Positions 1 to 9,800 of a stretch of 26,442 nt of DNA are shown piece by piece. Location: positions 1 through 26,442 of the IMG/VR virus record IMGVR_UViG_3300010148_003076. One strand, given 5' to 3'. Within the stretch, counting starts at the first letter, position 1, and every line of letters begins with the position of its first letter. Source of the DNA: a virus. The translations under genes were made by a program, and so were the position numbers. Below the pieces are notes generated by a model. It was not told the DNA's origin. It was given only the letters and a program-made list of their open reading frames with translations, and searched no databases.

Positions 1-2
1 AT

Positions 3-260
3 TCTTTTTCCTGGACAGGCAATAACGCCAATGTGTTGTCTGGTGTGCAGGGTATTTCAGCCGATCATGCTACGGGAGCTACCGTTGAAGAAGGTGAGAT
101 GGCTGAAGCATTGAGGCAAATATGCGCTGATTACGCAGCAGGTATCTATCTTCAAGACGATGCAGCTTTAGCAAGTCAAGAACCGCTACGCGCCCCAATG
201 CTAATGGATAGAGCGAATGAACTCCTGTTCCGTTATGCTAAATTGGGGAGCGTGGATTGA
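3..260 (+). CDS. 3' end of a probable head-tail connector gene (partial)
   Basis: The frame is open from the first bases of the window to the TGA at 258-260, so the gene is cut by the left edge. A GTG at 33 could serve as an internal start, but nothing marks it as one. The visible 85 residues are mostly alpha-helical in character, with an acidic stretch and the segment DRANELLFRYAKLG near the end. I recognise no family motif. The position, directly before a tail completion protein and a tail terminator, is where siphoviruses usually carry the head-tail adaptor, so that role is inferred from gene order only. The stop overlaps the next start as TGATG. Confidence 0.6.
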   Translation, partial: SFSWTGNNANVLSGVQGISADHATGATVEEGEMAEALRQICADYAAGIYLQDDAALASQEPLRAPMLMDRANELLFRYAKLGSVD

Positions 261-982
261 TGGCGTATAAGGCATCTAAGTCCTATGGCGCAGGTGGTGA
301 GCGCAGAGGTTATGTCAATTTTCGTATTCATGTTGATGATAGCGAATTGATGAATGCTCTCAAGGATATTCAAAGTGAAGGGCAAGACGAGCTTCGTATG
401 CTTATCAATCGTATGATGCAAAAAGCAAGGAAAGAGTCTCAAGAATTTTTGTTGGATCAGAGATTAAGTGATGGGACAAAAGCAAAAAACGCACAGGGCG
501 AAACCCCTAACGGAGATCGCAACGTATATGTTCGCATAGCTGAAAGCTTGATGATAAGTGATGATGCTTTGTTTGTTCGTCTATTCTCTAAGCCTTATCC
601 CTCTGGTGTCCTTACTAAAGGCGGAGGAAAAGCAAGTCGTAAAGGATTCAAACTTGCTATGGCTCATTCAGCAGGTGTTGGTGCGTTTGACTACTCACCA
701 AACTTGCCACTTATCGTCAATTCATCAGTCGCATTCTTCTTACGCACAGGCTACGCTAAAGGCTACACCAGAATGCCCGATGGTCGCAGACCGAAGGGGA
801 GATGGAGTAAAGAAGGGAAGTATGCCTATCCTCCTAAGAAGGATTGGCGAACTGGAAAACATCCAGGTTTTGAGCAAGTGGACTTTATCGGTGTAGCTCA
901 AGAATACATGGAAGGCAATTTTGAACGTGAGGCAGAGCGATTCATTCAAGAGTATCTTAGAAGAAAGGGGTTTGAAACATGA
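260..982 (+). CDS. Tail completion protein, HK97 gp10-like (probable)
   Basis: This 240-residue protein starts at ATG 260, overlapping the previous stop as TGATG; a TTG three bases earlier is less likely. The N-terminal third is a charged helix (around residues 30-65). The C-terminal part contains GKHPGFEQVDFI followed by a helix ending in ERFIQEYLRRKG. A Gly-x-x-His-Pro-Gly segment before a terminal helix is typical of the HK97 gp10-like tail completion family, which joins the tail to the head-proximal end. The family call rests on this motif and on position between connector and terminator. The protein is longer than the usual 120-180 residues, with an extra basic segment around residues 165-200 (GRRPKGRWSKEGK). 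The next gene overlaps it by ATGA. Confidence 0.55.
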   Translation: MAYKASKSYGAGGERRGYVNFRIHVDDSELMNALKDIQSEGQDELRMLINRMMQKARKESQEFLLDQRLSDGTKAKNAQGETPNGDRNVYVRIAESLMISDDALFVRLFSKPYPSGVLTKGGGKASRKGFKLAMAHSAGVGAFDYSPNLPLIVNSSVAFFLRTGYAKGYTRMPDGRRPKGRWSKEGKYAYPPKKDWRTGKHPGFEQVDFIGVAQEYMEGNFEREAERFIQEYLRRKGFET

Positions 983-2079
983 CAGTATCAAAGACAACAG
1001 ACTATTGGACTTCCCGCCTTGACGGTAATAACCCGAATGAACCTGTGGGTATGAATAATGAACAGTTCGCAGGTGGCAATATCGGTCAAGCAGACGGTTT
1101 GAATTGGAGGATCGGCAACGGTGGTGCGGTTGGTTATTACACCCTTACACCAACAACAGACGAATACACATTATGGATTTCATTCTCATACCCAGATGCT
1201 TCTAATATCCCTAATCCTGGAGTTACGTTAGCTTCACTTAACAATGGAACTGATGAAGTTATTTTGAAATCGAATGGTGATGCTACTTCTTTACGGTTGA
1301 TAGGTGCAGGTGGACTTACGACTATGATTGAAGGTCTTGATCTAACCATGTCGGAAGATGATGCCATACCCACAGTAATTCGTTTGACCCTATCATCATC
1401 GGGTATAGCCAAAGCGTATGTCTATGACATTATAGAAGATGATGACGGAAATGACTTGACTAAAACTATTAACGCTTACAACACCAACACAGGCAATAAA
1501 TCAATTGTTTGGGGCAACGGTGGAGGTGATGTGAAATGGTATGCGATATATGCAACAACAATGGGCGCATTCACACCAGACGAGATGGTTACAAGCAATT
1601 ATTCTAATGTAACTCTAATCCAGACTGCATTCGGTATTATCGATGTCCTCAAGACTGCTCGCAGCTACAACCTCAAGAATGTAGTCAAGCCAAGCGGTAT
1701 TCTGTATGGTTATGACCTATCATCTAATATGGCAGTTAGACAAACACCCGCAGTTCATGTCCTGATCCGCAGGGTGGATAGTCCAGATATGTATTCATTA
1801 GCTGGTACATCGGCTGAATACTTCTTCCAAGTTGAGGTTTATGTCGTAACCAAAGGCACTGATTATCGCAACGCATATCGTAAAGGAATGGCTATCATAG
1901 GAGAATGTCTTGACGAGCTATATTCAAAGACAGGACTCAAAGGGAGCTCCGACTCTTTGATAGGACATGATGCTCGGCTTGATACTCGACTTGACCCAGA
2001 CGATCAGATTTGTGTTCATGTTCTCAACCTAAGATACATGAGAAGGGTTGATTTGTCAAAGAGGGCATCAACCTCTTAA
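979..2079 (+). CDS. Tail terminator protein with an N-terminal concanavalin/LamG-like domain
   Basis: The 366-residue product appears to have two parts. Residues 1 to about 205 are rich in Gly, Asn, Thr and Ser with alternating hydrophobic strands, and end in WYAIYATTMGAFTPDEM, which resembles the closing strand and helix of LamG/concanavalin-like domains. Residues from about 208 to 366 look like a tail terminator: an N-terminal helix, a strand TPAVHVLIRRV, strand YFFQVEVYVVTK, then helix DYRNAYRKGMAIIGECLDEL. Terminators cap the tail tube and join it to the head. Neighbours fit: tail completion upstream, tail tube downstream. Terminators are usually 120-200 residues, so the N-terminal half is an unusual addition, probably exposed on the neck surface. 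The start ATG overlaps the previous stop (ATGA), with AGAAAGGGG upstream. Confidence 0.6.
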   Translation: MTVSKTTDYWTSRLDGNNPNEPVGMNNEQFAGGNIGQADGLNWRIGNGGAVGYYTLTPTTDEYTLWISFSYPDASNIPNPGVTLASLNNGTDEVILKSNGDATSLRLIGAGGLTTMIEGLDLTMSEDDAIPTVIRLTLSSSGIAKAYVYDIIEDDDGNDLTKTINAYNTNTGNKSIVWGNGGGDVKWYAIYATTMGAFTPDEMVTSNYSNVTLIQTAFGIIDVLKTARSYNLKNVVKPSGILYGYDLSSNMAVRQTPAVHVLIRRVDSPDMYSLAGTSAEYFFQVEVYVVTKGTDYRNAYRKGMAIIGECLDELYSKTGLKGSSDSLIGHDARLDTRLDPDDQICVHVLNLRYMRRVDLSKRASTS

Positions 2080-2080
2080 T

Positions 2081-2089
2081 TGATATATC
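2081..2089 (+). promoter_or_regulatory. Possible TATA-like element before the tail tube gene
   Basis: The 47-base gap before the tail tube gene contains the AT-rich palindrome GATATATC (2082-2089), about 38 bases before the ATG. An archaeal TATA box at this spot would give a short leader that still contains the Shine-Dalgarno-like GAGAGG at 2114-2119. This gap is the largest on the plus strand and precedes what should be one of the most abundant virion proteins. No transcription data support it. Confidence 0.22.
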
Positions 2090-2126
2090 GCAAGGCACAT
2101 GGTTTTAACTACCGAGAGGCTTCATT

Positions 2127-3179
2127 ATGACTGCTCTAACGAATCGTTATGTAACGCTACAAAAAGAAACAGCTTATGGCACAAAGCCTACTGCTGCAAC
2201 CGCAAGCTTATTCTTGGGTGAAGTTGATGATGAGTCATTCTCACAAAACTTTGACCTATTGACCCGCACCGACATTTCACGATATGGTGCTTCTAAGTCT
2301 GTTCAAGGCTTGACATACTCCGAAGGTGATGTGAACCTTCCTCTTCAACTTGATAACTTTAATTCATTCTGCTTATTCTCTGCATTCGGTCTTGATACTT
2401 TCAACAATGGTTCAAGCCCAAAGACTCACACTTTGACCGAAGTAACCAATGATGCACTATTCCCTTCATTCTGTATTCGTGTTGGTCGTGAAGATCGCGA
2501 ACATACATACTGTGGAATGGTATTGAACAGTCTTTCACTATCTGCAAATATCAATGAATATGTTATGATGAGTTATTCTTTCGTAGGCTGTGGTGAAATC
2601 GCTACTGCTGGACTTTCACTTCCAGGTGGCGCTGCACCTTCCGACCCACCTGCATTCTCAACCGTTGATGCGCTACACTTCGCTAAGGCATACGTTGAGT
2701 TTGAAAACGAAGCCGACTCAAGCAATTACTCATTACTTGTTAAATCTATTTCACTTGAAATAAACATGAATCGAGATCAAGACAACGCAAGTTCACTTGG
2801 TAAGGCTACTTACGCAGTCGCACCTCCACCTCAAGCAAGAGAGATTACAGGTTCAATTGAACTTAACACCTCAAATGACCTTCCTGGTGCAGCTACTAAC
2901 AATGAACCAACTTACGATGAGCTAAGATCATTCCTTCTTCACAATGGATCAGACACCGCACCTGCAATCGGACTCAAGTTTGAAGATGCAAGCGGTAATT
3001 ATCTTACAATCATTCTTCCAAAGGTCGTTTATGAATCTCCAGAACTAAATGTTTCTGGTCGTGATACCTCAACTCTAAGCATGAATTTTGTAGTCTTGTT
3101 TGATGAAACATTAGGCTACATGGCTAAAGCAGTTATTGGCAACGATGGTATCAATGGCGACTCTGCTATGACTGCTTGA
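2127..3179 (+). CDS. Major tail tube protein
   Basis: This 350-residue protein opens with RYVTLQKETAYGT, followed by a FLGEVDDESFSQ strand and a DISRYGASKSVQG segment. That layout is typical of siphovirus tail tube proteins, which form hexameric rings around the tape measure. The middle and C-terminus continue as beta-rich segments (for example YAVAPPPQAREITGSIEL and NYLTIILPKVVYESPELNVSG), the latter resembling the last strands of tube proteins. Position between the terminator and the tail-assembly chaperone is canonical. The ATG has GAGAGG eight bases upstream. The protein is on the long side for a tube subunit and may carry an inserted surface domain. Confidence 0.75.
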   Translation: MTALTNRYVTLQKETAYGTKPTAATASLFLGEVDDESFSQNFDLLTRTDISRYGASKSVQGLTYSEGDVNLPLQLDNFNSFCLFSAFGLDTFNNGSSPKTHTLTEVTNDALFPSFCIRVGREDREHTYCGMVLNSLSLSANINEYVMMSYSFVGCGEIATAGLSLPGGAAPSDPPAFSTVDALHFAKAYVEFENEADSSNYSLLVKSISLEINMNRDQDNASSLGKATYAVAPPPQAREITGSIELNTSNDLPGAATNNEPTYDELRSFLLHNGSDTAPAIGLKFEDASGNYLTIILPKVVYESPELNVSGRDTSTLSMNFVVLFDETLGYMAKAVIGNDGINGDSAMTA

Positions 3180-3190
3180 GGTGATTAAGA

Positions 3191-3385
3191 ATGCCAGCAG
3201 GTACAATAGCAGACCCCTCTAAAGTCTTGACACATACCATTCAAGGAACTCCAACAGAGGCAGCAACCGCATTAGCAACATTTGTTCAAGGCGCACCATC
3301 TGGTGCGATGATACATTCAATGACAACGGTTAGAGGAAAGAATACGCAAGGACTGATTATAACTTTGTTATATGAGACACCTTGA
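3191..3385 (+). CDS. Small protein of unknown function in the tail module
   Basis: A 64-residue reading frame follows the tail tube gene after 11 bases, with a good ribosome binding site (GAGGTGATT at 3179-3187). The sequence is neutral and rich in Thr and Ala, and ends in a beta-like GLIITLLYETP. I recognise no family. It sits between the tail tube and the chaperone, where some siphoviruses carry small tail accessory proteins, but no function can be assigned. The strong ribosome binding site and tight packing support it as a real gene. Confidence 0.6.
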   Translation: MPAGTIADPSKVLTHTIQGTPTEAATALATFVQGAPSGAMIHSMTTVRGKNTQGLIITLLYETP

Positions 3386-3421
3386 TACAGTTTTAGTTTA
3401 AGTAAAGTGAAGTGAAAGTAT

Positions 3422-3769
3422 ATGCCAGTATTGAAAAAAGAAATTGAGCTAGATGATGGCCGCAAGGTTTGGGTAAGACAAGCCTCTGGTCTTGACAAAT
3501 TAAAGATTGAAGCAAAGCAAGGAAGGGTGATGCGTAAGTGTCGCCACTTTGGTTCTGATCTTACACAATGGACTGACGAGCAACAAAACGAGTTCTTGGA
3601 TATGTGCGAAGATGCAGGGTGTGGATTCACAGCACAGGTTGAAGCCTGGTTGCCAACCTGTCTCCTTGATGATGAAATAGACGCTAACACCCTTACTTCA
3701 GCAGAGATGGTTCGTATTCTAAATGTGATAAGGGGAGACGATAATGAGGGCGCAGTCCCTTTGGGCTAA
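3422..3769 (+). CDS. Tail assembly chaperone, short (G-like) product
   Basis: This 115-residue protein is the zero-frame product of a two-frame chaperone gene. It starts with a beta-rich segment (LKKEIELDDGRKVWVRQASGLD) followed by helices, and ends with GAVPLG and a TAA at 3767-3769. It lies between tail tube and tape measure, the invariant place of the lambda G/GT type chaperones that load the tape measure and recruit tube subunits. The slippery run CCCTTTGGGC covers its last codons, and its stop directly follows. The same message therefore yields this short form and, by -1 slippage, a longer form. The region before the start has only a weak AGTGAAAG ribosome binding site. Confidence 0.75.
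   Translation: MPVLKKEIELDDGRKVWVRQASGLDKLKIEAKQGRVMRKCRHFGSDLTQWTDEQQNEFLDMCEDAGCGFTAQVEAWLPTCLLDDEIDANTLTSAEMVRILNVIRGDDNEGAVPLG
3757..3766 (+). promoter_or_regulatory. Programmed -1 ribosomal frameshift site (CCCTTTGGGC)
   Basis: Read in the zero frame, the sequence is C CCT TTG GGC TAA. It holds two overlapping canonical X-XXY-YYZ heptamers, C-CCU-UUG (3757-3763) and U-UUG-GGC (3760-3766), followed at once by a stop codon. Slippage by -1 on either one enters a frame that is open to 4056 and encodes a plausible charged C-terminal domain. GAGGG at 3746-3750 lies 6-9 bases upstream and could act as a stimulatory internal Shine-Dalgarno. A 6-bp stem (TCCCCT 3781-3786 with AGGGGA 3806-3811) lies downstream but is weak. 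Confidence 0.85.
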
Positions 3770-4056
3770 TATACAGGGCTTCCCCTATCCTGTGTTCAAC
3801 CTTCAAGGGGATTCTTCCAAGCGACCTGTTCGACAGATACGATCAGCCTGGTGGCAATTGGAAGCTGGAGCTCGATTTGCTTGTAGCAAACGAGATAGCC
3901 GACCAACTAAACGACTCAATGGCAGACAAAAAGAAGTCAAAACGAAAAAACGCAAAATCGGCAGTAGCTCGCAGGGATCAAAGGCGACAAACTTATTCGG
4001 CAAGCGAAACAGTCAAACAACTCAATGCTTTAATAGATAATAAGGGGGGTGAATAA
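3766..4056 (+). CDS. Frameshift extension (T-like domain) of the tail assembly chaperone
   Basis: This frame has no start codon of its own in a sensible place: stops at 3742 and 3745 close it upstream, and it is entered by -1 slippage. It continues LIYRASPILCSTFKGILPS, then a helix-rich segment with NWKLELDLLVANEIADQLND, a basic run KKKSKRKNAKSAVARR, and ends NALIDNKGGE with TAA at 4054-4056. The extension is 96 residues, so the fusion is about 211 residues, close to a GT-type layout (short beta/helical N-domain plus a charged C-domain that binds the tape measure). The tape measure start follows three bases after the stop. A competing 98-codon frame (3744-4040) gives a low-complexity basic sequence and is rejected. 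Confidence 0.8.
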   Translation, partial: LIYRASPILCSTFKGILPSDLFDRYDQPGGNWKLELDLLVANEIADQLNDSMADKKKSKRKNAKSAVARRDQRRQTYSASETVKQLNALIDNKGGE

Positions 4057-4058
4057 AG

Positions 4059-6893
4059 ATGGTTAGACAAGGTGGTTCGCGAGTATTCTTTGACGTAGTA
4101 GGCCAGATGCAAGCAGCCAGGCTTATCTCCGATGCTGAAGAAATGGGAACTGTCGTTAGAGCAATTATGATGGATGCTTTTGATGGTATCAAAGGCTCAC
4201 TTGATGGCATCTTTGACTCCGTAGGCGCAGCTATTGAAGCAGTCCGTGAACCAGCTTTGGCTCTCGGTGAGTCTCAAATCTATTTCCGTAAATTCTTTGA
4301 CTTTGACGGTGTTAAAGAATACGAAGAAGCTATTGTCGATCTTGGTGTCGCATTCGGCTTCACAGGCACAGAAGCACTTGAGGCTGGTGCAAGAATGGCT
4401 CAACTTGGAGGACTATTCGGATCGGGAGAATCAATTGTAGCGGGAACAGCAGTCGGTACAGCCTTTGGTATGATTGGTGGTATGGAGACGGAAGAAGCCC
4501 AGACGAGGCTTATTTCACTTGCTCAACAGACAGGATTTATCTATGAAGGAATGGGGAAGGCAGCGTTCTTTGCTGCTGATGCTGAAACCCAGAGACAAGT
4601 CGTTATGCGAAACTCTCTGTATGTGTTAGACCAACTTAACACCGTTGAGAATAACTCGGTTGCTACTATGCAACAACTTTCAACAGTTATGGATCAGTTT
4701 TCTGCGTCTGCTACAATTGCTAACATGAGCATAGCAGAGCAAGCTGCACTATCGGCTACTTTGGTTGAGTCTGGTGAGTCTGCATCAAAAGCAGGTCGTG
4801 GTTTAAGACAAATGCTACTGCGAGTCGCAAGCGACACAGGAGGCGCAGCAACCGCACTACATGAGTTTGGTGTGGCTACACAGGACATTAACGGTGATAT
4901 GGTCGGACTAACTCGTATCATGCAACAGCTCAAAGATAACGGGTTTGATCAGTTAGATTCAGCCCAACAAATGCAACTTGCTACTTCCGTTGCAGGTGCA
5001 AATCACGCAACAAGATTCATCAAACTAATGGAAAACTTTGACAGGGTAACTACCTTGACTGCTCAAGCAATAAGTCGTGAATCTGGGGCTATTACAGAAT
5101 TGAATAAAGTGATGGACACTGCCACATTCCAGCATAACCAGATGATAGCTGCACAGGAGACGCTTGCGGCAGAGATAGGACAGGAGCTCCTCCCTGCCAT
5201 GACCGATGCTGAAATGGCATCTTACAGCTTGAAGGCTGGCTTCTTGAGTCTATTACAGATGGAAGGAGATATGGATTCGTTAGGTGGTATGTTTGAAGGT
5301 TTAGCAGGTGATCTCGGAAGGGCTGCTGCAAGAGGTGTCATAGTAGCGGAAGGAACATATCAAATCGCAGGTGGGGCTTTTGAGGCATTCTTGAATTATC
5401 AGTCCTTGCTAATATCAATCAAGGTATATCGTGCCATTATGAGGCAAAACCTGGATTTACAGAACATGGTTTCACAAGGCTTGCTCGGTCAAAGAGGGGC
5501 GCAGCAACAAATCAATCAACTAAACGGTATTGAGGTTAATAAGATTGGCGAAAAACTGTATATGAAAGGTGTTCAAAAAAGGCTTGACGCTACCCTTCTT
5601 GACATTGAAAAACAAAAACTTGGTATGGCTACTGTTGCCGAGAGACAAGAATTGGCTCAAATAAACATATCAAAAGAATCACTACAAGTAGCTCAAAATA
5701 AAGTCCAGGCGGAGACCAGAAGATTACAGGTTATAGGTTTAGCAAAGAAAATGTCTATGGACGATCTTACCACAGCTTCTCATAATACATCTATAAAAAT
5801 ACAAAAAGAAATCGCACATCAAAACGAAATCCGTGAGACAATGATGCTCAAAGGCTCGGATGCTATGATAGATAAAATGTCGGCAGCAGACGCACTTGCG
5901 GCATCAGCAGTAAGAATAGGCGTTTTAGAGCAAGAGCAAATACAGATTCAACAAACCGTATACGCCAAGCAAGAGCTTGTCAATATAGAAACCAGAGAAC
6001 TTCCTATACTAAATCAAGTTACACAAGCAAGGATCAGGGAGATTCAAAAGCAACGTGAAGAATTTATTGCGACACTTAACTTGCTCAAAGCAACGGGACA
6101 CTTGACGAAAGCTAAACACAAAGAGATGATGGCGACACTTAATTCTGCTACTGCTGGTAAAAAAATGGTGGCATCGAATCAACTTACGATGGGATCATTG
6201 ATGCGTCTTGAAGGACAGGCTTTGAAATCAGCATTCTCAATCAATAGATTCTCTGCTGCGTCGTCATTAGCAAGCATGGGTCTTATGATGTTTAGTGAAA
6301 GTGAAGATGCTATGCAAATGTCTATGGTTCTAATGGTTATGTCAATGGCACCAGCAATAGGTTCTATGCTAACATTCAAGGCCGCTACTGATTCTGCTAC
6401 GGCATCGTCTGTAACATTCCAAGCAGTAACTACCGCAGGTGCAGCGTTAGTAGCTGTCGGTATTGCGTTTGCTTTGGCAAAAACCATGTTCAAGAATGCA
6501 AGTGAAGATATGCAAGAAACAACAGAGGAACTAACTACTACGTTTGATGATGTTCAACAGTCGGCTGGAGACTTTGCATTTGAACTTGACAAGCCTGGTG
6601 GTGTAACTGACCTTATGCTTGACTTTGGCAACACTACTCAAGAGTCAATGGATCGTGCGGAGAAGTCCGTTCAATCTTTCATGTCGGCAAGAGAAGAATT
6701 ATTCTTTGGATTCTCACCAAGTCGTATGAATCAAACACTGTTCGACCAATTAGTAAATCAAGGTGTGGGAGAGCTATATTACAGAACAGAGCTAAACATA
6801 GCCAATAACTTCTTTGGGCTGACTATTGATGAAATGGTTACACAGATAACGAACCAGGTTCAAGAAAATCTTGTAGCGATAACGGGGTCTTGA
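4059..6893 (+). CDS. Tail tape measure protein
   Basis: This 944-residue protein starts at ATG 4059, preceded by AAGGGGGGTGA. Residues of about 60-400 resemble the TP901-type tape measure core: a helical segment with GTEALEAGARMAQLGG, then SATLVESGESASKAGRGLRQ and a long helix ending near ELLPAM. Residues of about 480-700 are heptad-like and rich in Gln, Glu and Lys, as expected for a coiled coil. Residues of about 733-811 are strongly hydrophobic, with two or three membrane-type segments, as in tape measures thought to help genome passage. Tape measure length sets tail length; at roughly 1.5 angstrom per residue, 944 residues would correspond to a tail near 140 nm (inference). I see no peptidase or lysozyme motif. 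It is followed after one base by the tail tip gene. Confidence 0.85.
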   Translation: MVRQGGSRVFFDVVGQMQAARLISDAEEMGTVVRAIMMDAFDGIKGSLDGIFDSVGAAIEAVREPALALGESQIYFRKFFDFDGVKEYEEAIVDLGVAFGFTGTEALEAGARMAQLGGLFGSGESIVAGTAVGTAFGMIGGMETEEAQTRLISLAQQTGFIYEGMGKAAFFAADAETQRQVVMRNSLYVLDQLNTVENNSVATMQQLSTVMDQFSASATIANMSIAEQAALSATLVESGESASKAGRGLRQMLLRVASDTGGAATALHEFGVATQDINGDMVGLTRIMQQLKDNGFDQLDSAQQMQLATSVAGANHATRFIKLMENFDRVTTLTAQAISRESGAITELNKVMDTATFQHNQMIAAQETLAAEIGQELLPAMTDAEMASYSLKAGFLSLLQMEGDMDSLGGMFEGLAGDLGRAAARGVIVAEGTYQIAGGAFEAFLNYQSLLISIKVYRAIMRQNLDLQNMVSQGLLGQRGAQQQINQLNGIEVNKIGEKLYMKGVQKRLDATLLDIEKQKLGMATVAERQELAQINISKESLQVAQNKVQAETRRLQVIGLAKKMSMDDLTTASHNTSIKIQKEIAHQNEIRETMMLKGSDAMIDKMSAADALAASAVRIGVLEQEQIQIQQTVYAKQELVNIETRELPILNQVTQARIREIQKQREEFIATLNLLKATGHLTKAKHKEMMATLNSATAGKKMVASNQLTMGSLMRLEGQALKSAFSINRFSAASSLASMGLMMFSESEDAMQMSMVLMVMSMAPAIGSMLTFKAATDSATASSVTFQAVTTAGAALVAVGIAFALAKTMFKNASEDMQETTEELTTTFDDVQQSAGDFAFELDKPGGVTDLMLDFGNTTQESMDRAEKSVQSFMSAREELFFGFSPSRMNQTLFDQLVNQGVGELYYRTELNIANNFFGLTIDEMVTQITNQVQENLVAITGS

Positions 6894-6894
6894 G

Positions 6895-9800
6895 ATGAAT
6901 GATATTGACCGACGATTCACCCTTTGGCTCTCTGGGTATTATGAGGACTTCCAGACAATGCGAGTTATTTCCGAAGGTGAAGATTATGCAGAGACTACAT
7001 TCTTTACTAATCGTAGGGATTCTCACGCAGGTAATACAATGGCTGCTCAAGCCTACAATAATTCACGATTTGCGTTTGACTACTTAACCAGGTCATTTGC
7101 TTCTAAAGCTCCCTTGCCTTTAGTCGGACAACACACAACAAGCGAATCAGCATCATTACACAATGAAGGACCGTCTCAATGGCTGACGCATGATCCTAAC
7201 CGTATTGGCTCGACCTTCTATGAGGGAAGGGCTACACTAACCTATCCCGACACATTGGCTGACGCAGCTTCGCTACGAACATTCTCATTTCCAAGAAGGG
7301 CTGACTATTCTCACTTTGCTTCTGGTTGGGGTACACAAAACAGCTATTATGTTCGTCAAGGTGATACCGATGCTACATACGAAAGGTCGTCATTCATAGT
7401 CGATACTGCAAATGGTAATCCGTTTGGTGCTGCTTCAACAAGAGGCTACGGCAAATTCCAGATTGACGGAAGCCTAACTCAACCAAACGATGAATCGGGG
7501 CTTCCAGAAGGAAGAGGTAGCACAGGCTTTGACAATAGCAATTATCGTAGGCATAAGATCATGCACAATTCAAGCCTATGCGGTGTATATCTCGGTGAAA
7601 CAGGTGAAGTAGCGTTTCAATCATCAAGCATAGGACTTCCTTTTGCTTACCTTCACCCTATCAAGTCTCCATCTGGTAAGCCATTCTTCCGTCATTCAGT
7701 ATCAAGGCGGTATGCTGATTGGGTTAGTGCTAATGTAAGCTCGACGGGCGGAGGTAAAAACAAATATGACTTTGCTAATGGTGCTAACTTTGGTAATGTG
7801 GGTGCTCTCGGTGCTGACGATCAATGGTTTCCTCGCAACACTGAACAAGCAACAGTAGTAGCGACAGGTCTTACGTTCAACGCTGGTGCTACTTCCATTG
7901 TCTTACCTGCCTCATTACCAAGCCCACCACCAACAACAAGGATTCTTGACCCAAGTATAGACCAACACTTACCAGATAAAACAAGCGGAACTCCAACGCA
8001 GCTTATTCAAGTAGGGACTGAAATAAAGCAATACTCATCCTTCAGCGTGAATGGTTCTGGTGATGTAACATTCACCCTTACATCTGGTCTTGCTGGAACT
8101 CAAATACAACCAGGCGTTTCATTCTTTCGTTTAACAGATCAGGTTGCAGGTGATAATACCATAACATACTATAACTTAACAGCAGGTGGTACACCAGAGG
8201 TTTTTCCCGTATGGCAATTTAGGCAAGATGTTAGCGACGGTGGAGGGCTACCTTTACTTTGTCATAGAAATGCAGGTGGAGATGTAAGGATAACAGATGC
8301 GAGAACAAGGAACGGTAAAAGTGGTTCACAAAACACACCTGTTTTCACTGTAAGTTCAAATTCAAGTCTTGGTTATACTTACTATCAAATGGTCGTTGAA
8401 TTAGCCAACCATTCTGGATTTCAAACCGACCCTCTATACTTCGCTGCCCGTGATCCATTCTTCACGATGAGTAATGTGTATGGTGAGTTAAATGTTGGAG
8501 ATTACATAACGAAGCAAGGGTCAAGCATACCAGAAAAAATCACTGTGGTAAATGGAGACGGAACAATAGAAACCGACGCAAGCTTTGGTGGTGTGATAGG
8601 TTCTGTATATATTCGTCAAGCAACACATGGTTCGGGCAACGGTGGCAACACAGGTCGTATCAAAGACGGTTTGTTTGGTTATCAACCTGTGATCGTAGGA
8701 GACAGTGAGTTAAACGCTCAAGCAAATGGTGAGAGGTTCACGATTCGTCTTGCTAATCAGTCGTTTAACAAAACTGCATCAGCCGTTCCAGGTCAAGTGG
8801 ACTGTTCGTATATGCTGTCTGTTGGCTACAACAAGAACGAAGCTGGTTTTGCACTTAACGAAAGAGGCAACATGGCGGGTTCAAAGGCTGCTATTACGCA
8901 TTCGTTTAGACCTGTGAATGGTGAAGGTCTTGCTTCAGCCCGCCAAACTCTGTTCACTATGTTTGAGAATGGGACAGTCGGTGAGTCCACATATACTGCG
9001 GATCAGTTATGGTATGACCTTGACCTTGTAGTGAATTTCACTGCACAGGAATACTATGTGTTCCATGACGGCACATACGTTAGCACAGGCTCATTCAACG
9101 CTAAAACTGACGGCACAGCCTGGACTGCTGCTGATCTCTATGGTTGGTCGTTAGGTGTTCACTTCCCAGATGGTCTTGATGCTGTTGATACGACAGGTTG
9201 GCAGACTATGGCAACCATGATAGATCGTGCTGGCTACATTTATGCAGTTAGCGATAGAATGACAAATGGTGCTATACCCTCTGCACAGGTACAGCAAGAC
9301 GATGTGATATTTAGTAAATTCAAAATCAAGAGTATGGTTGATGGTATAACTCAAGGTGAATTTATACTTGACGATGATAGCGATTTAGTGAATCTTCCGC
9401 AGCTTGTTAGTGGTCGGCCTAATTGGAAGATGCTACTTTTCCGTGATAACGACTATCGCCCAATCCATTCAAGCATTGTAACCGCAGTCAATTTCAAGCA
9501 AAATGCGAAGAAGAAATCAAAAGAAATCGTGCTCAAGACCCAAGATTCAATCGGTGAGCTAGACTTCCAATTCCCTTACTTTGACATAGGACAGGAGAAC
9601 GGAGCTCCAAGCCTGGTTGCTCATTATCGGAGATATGATGTTTCAAAATACGCAGAGATATTTCACTTCGGCACTACATCTTTACTCAACCTTAACCCTG
9701 TTCTCGGCTTTGATGAGGATAGCAAAGGCAGTTCTGGTGAATACCTGCCACGATACGACCAGAGAATGCGACTGTATTCATCTCACCCTATACAGATTTA

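Noticed and set aside
3781-3811. Stem-loop downstream of the frameshift site as stimulator
   Set aside because: Only six base pairs with a 19-base loop; too weak to claim as an essential part, so it is only mentioned.
3744-4040. 98-codon plus-strand frame with its own ATG and an AGGGGA upstream
   Set aside because: Its translation is a low-complexity Arg/Lys/Ser-rich sequence, while the other frame (to 4056) gives a protein-like sequence reached by canonical -1 slippage and ends next to the tape measure start.
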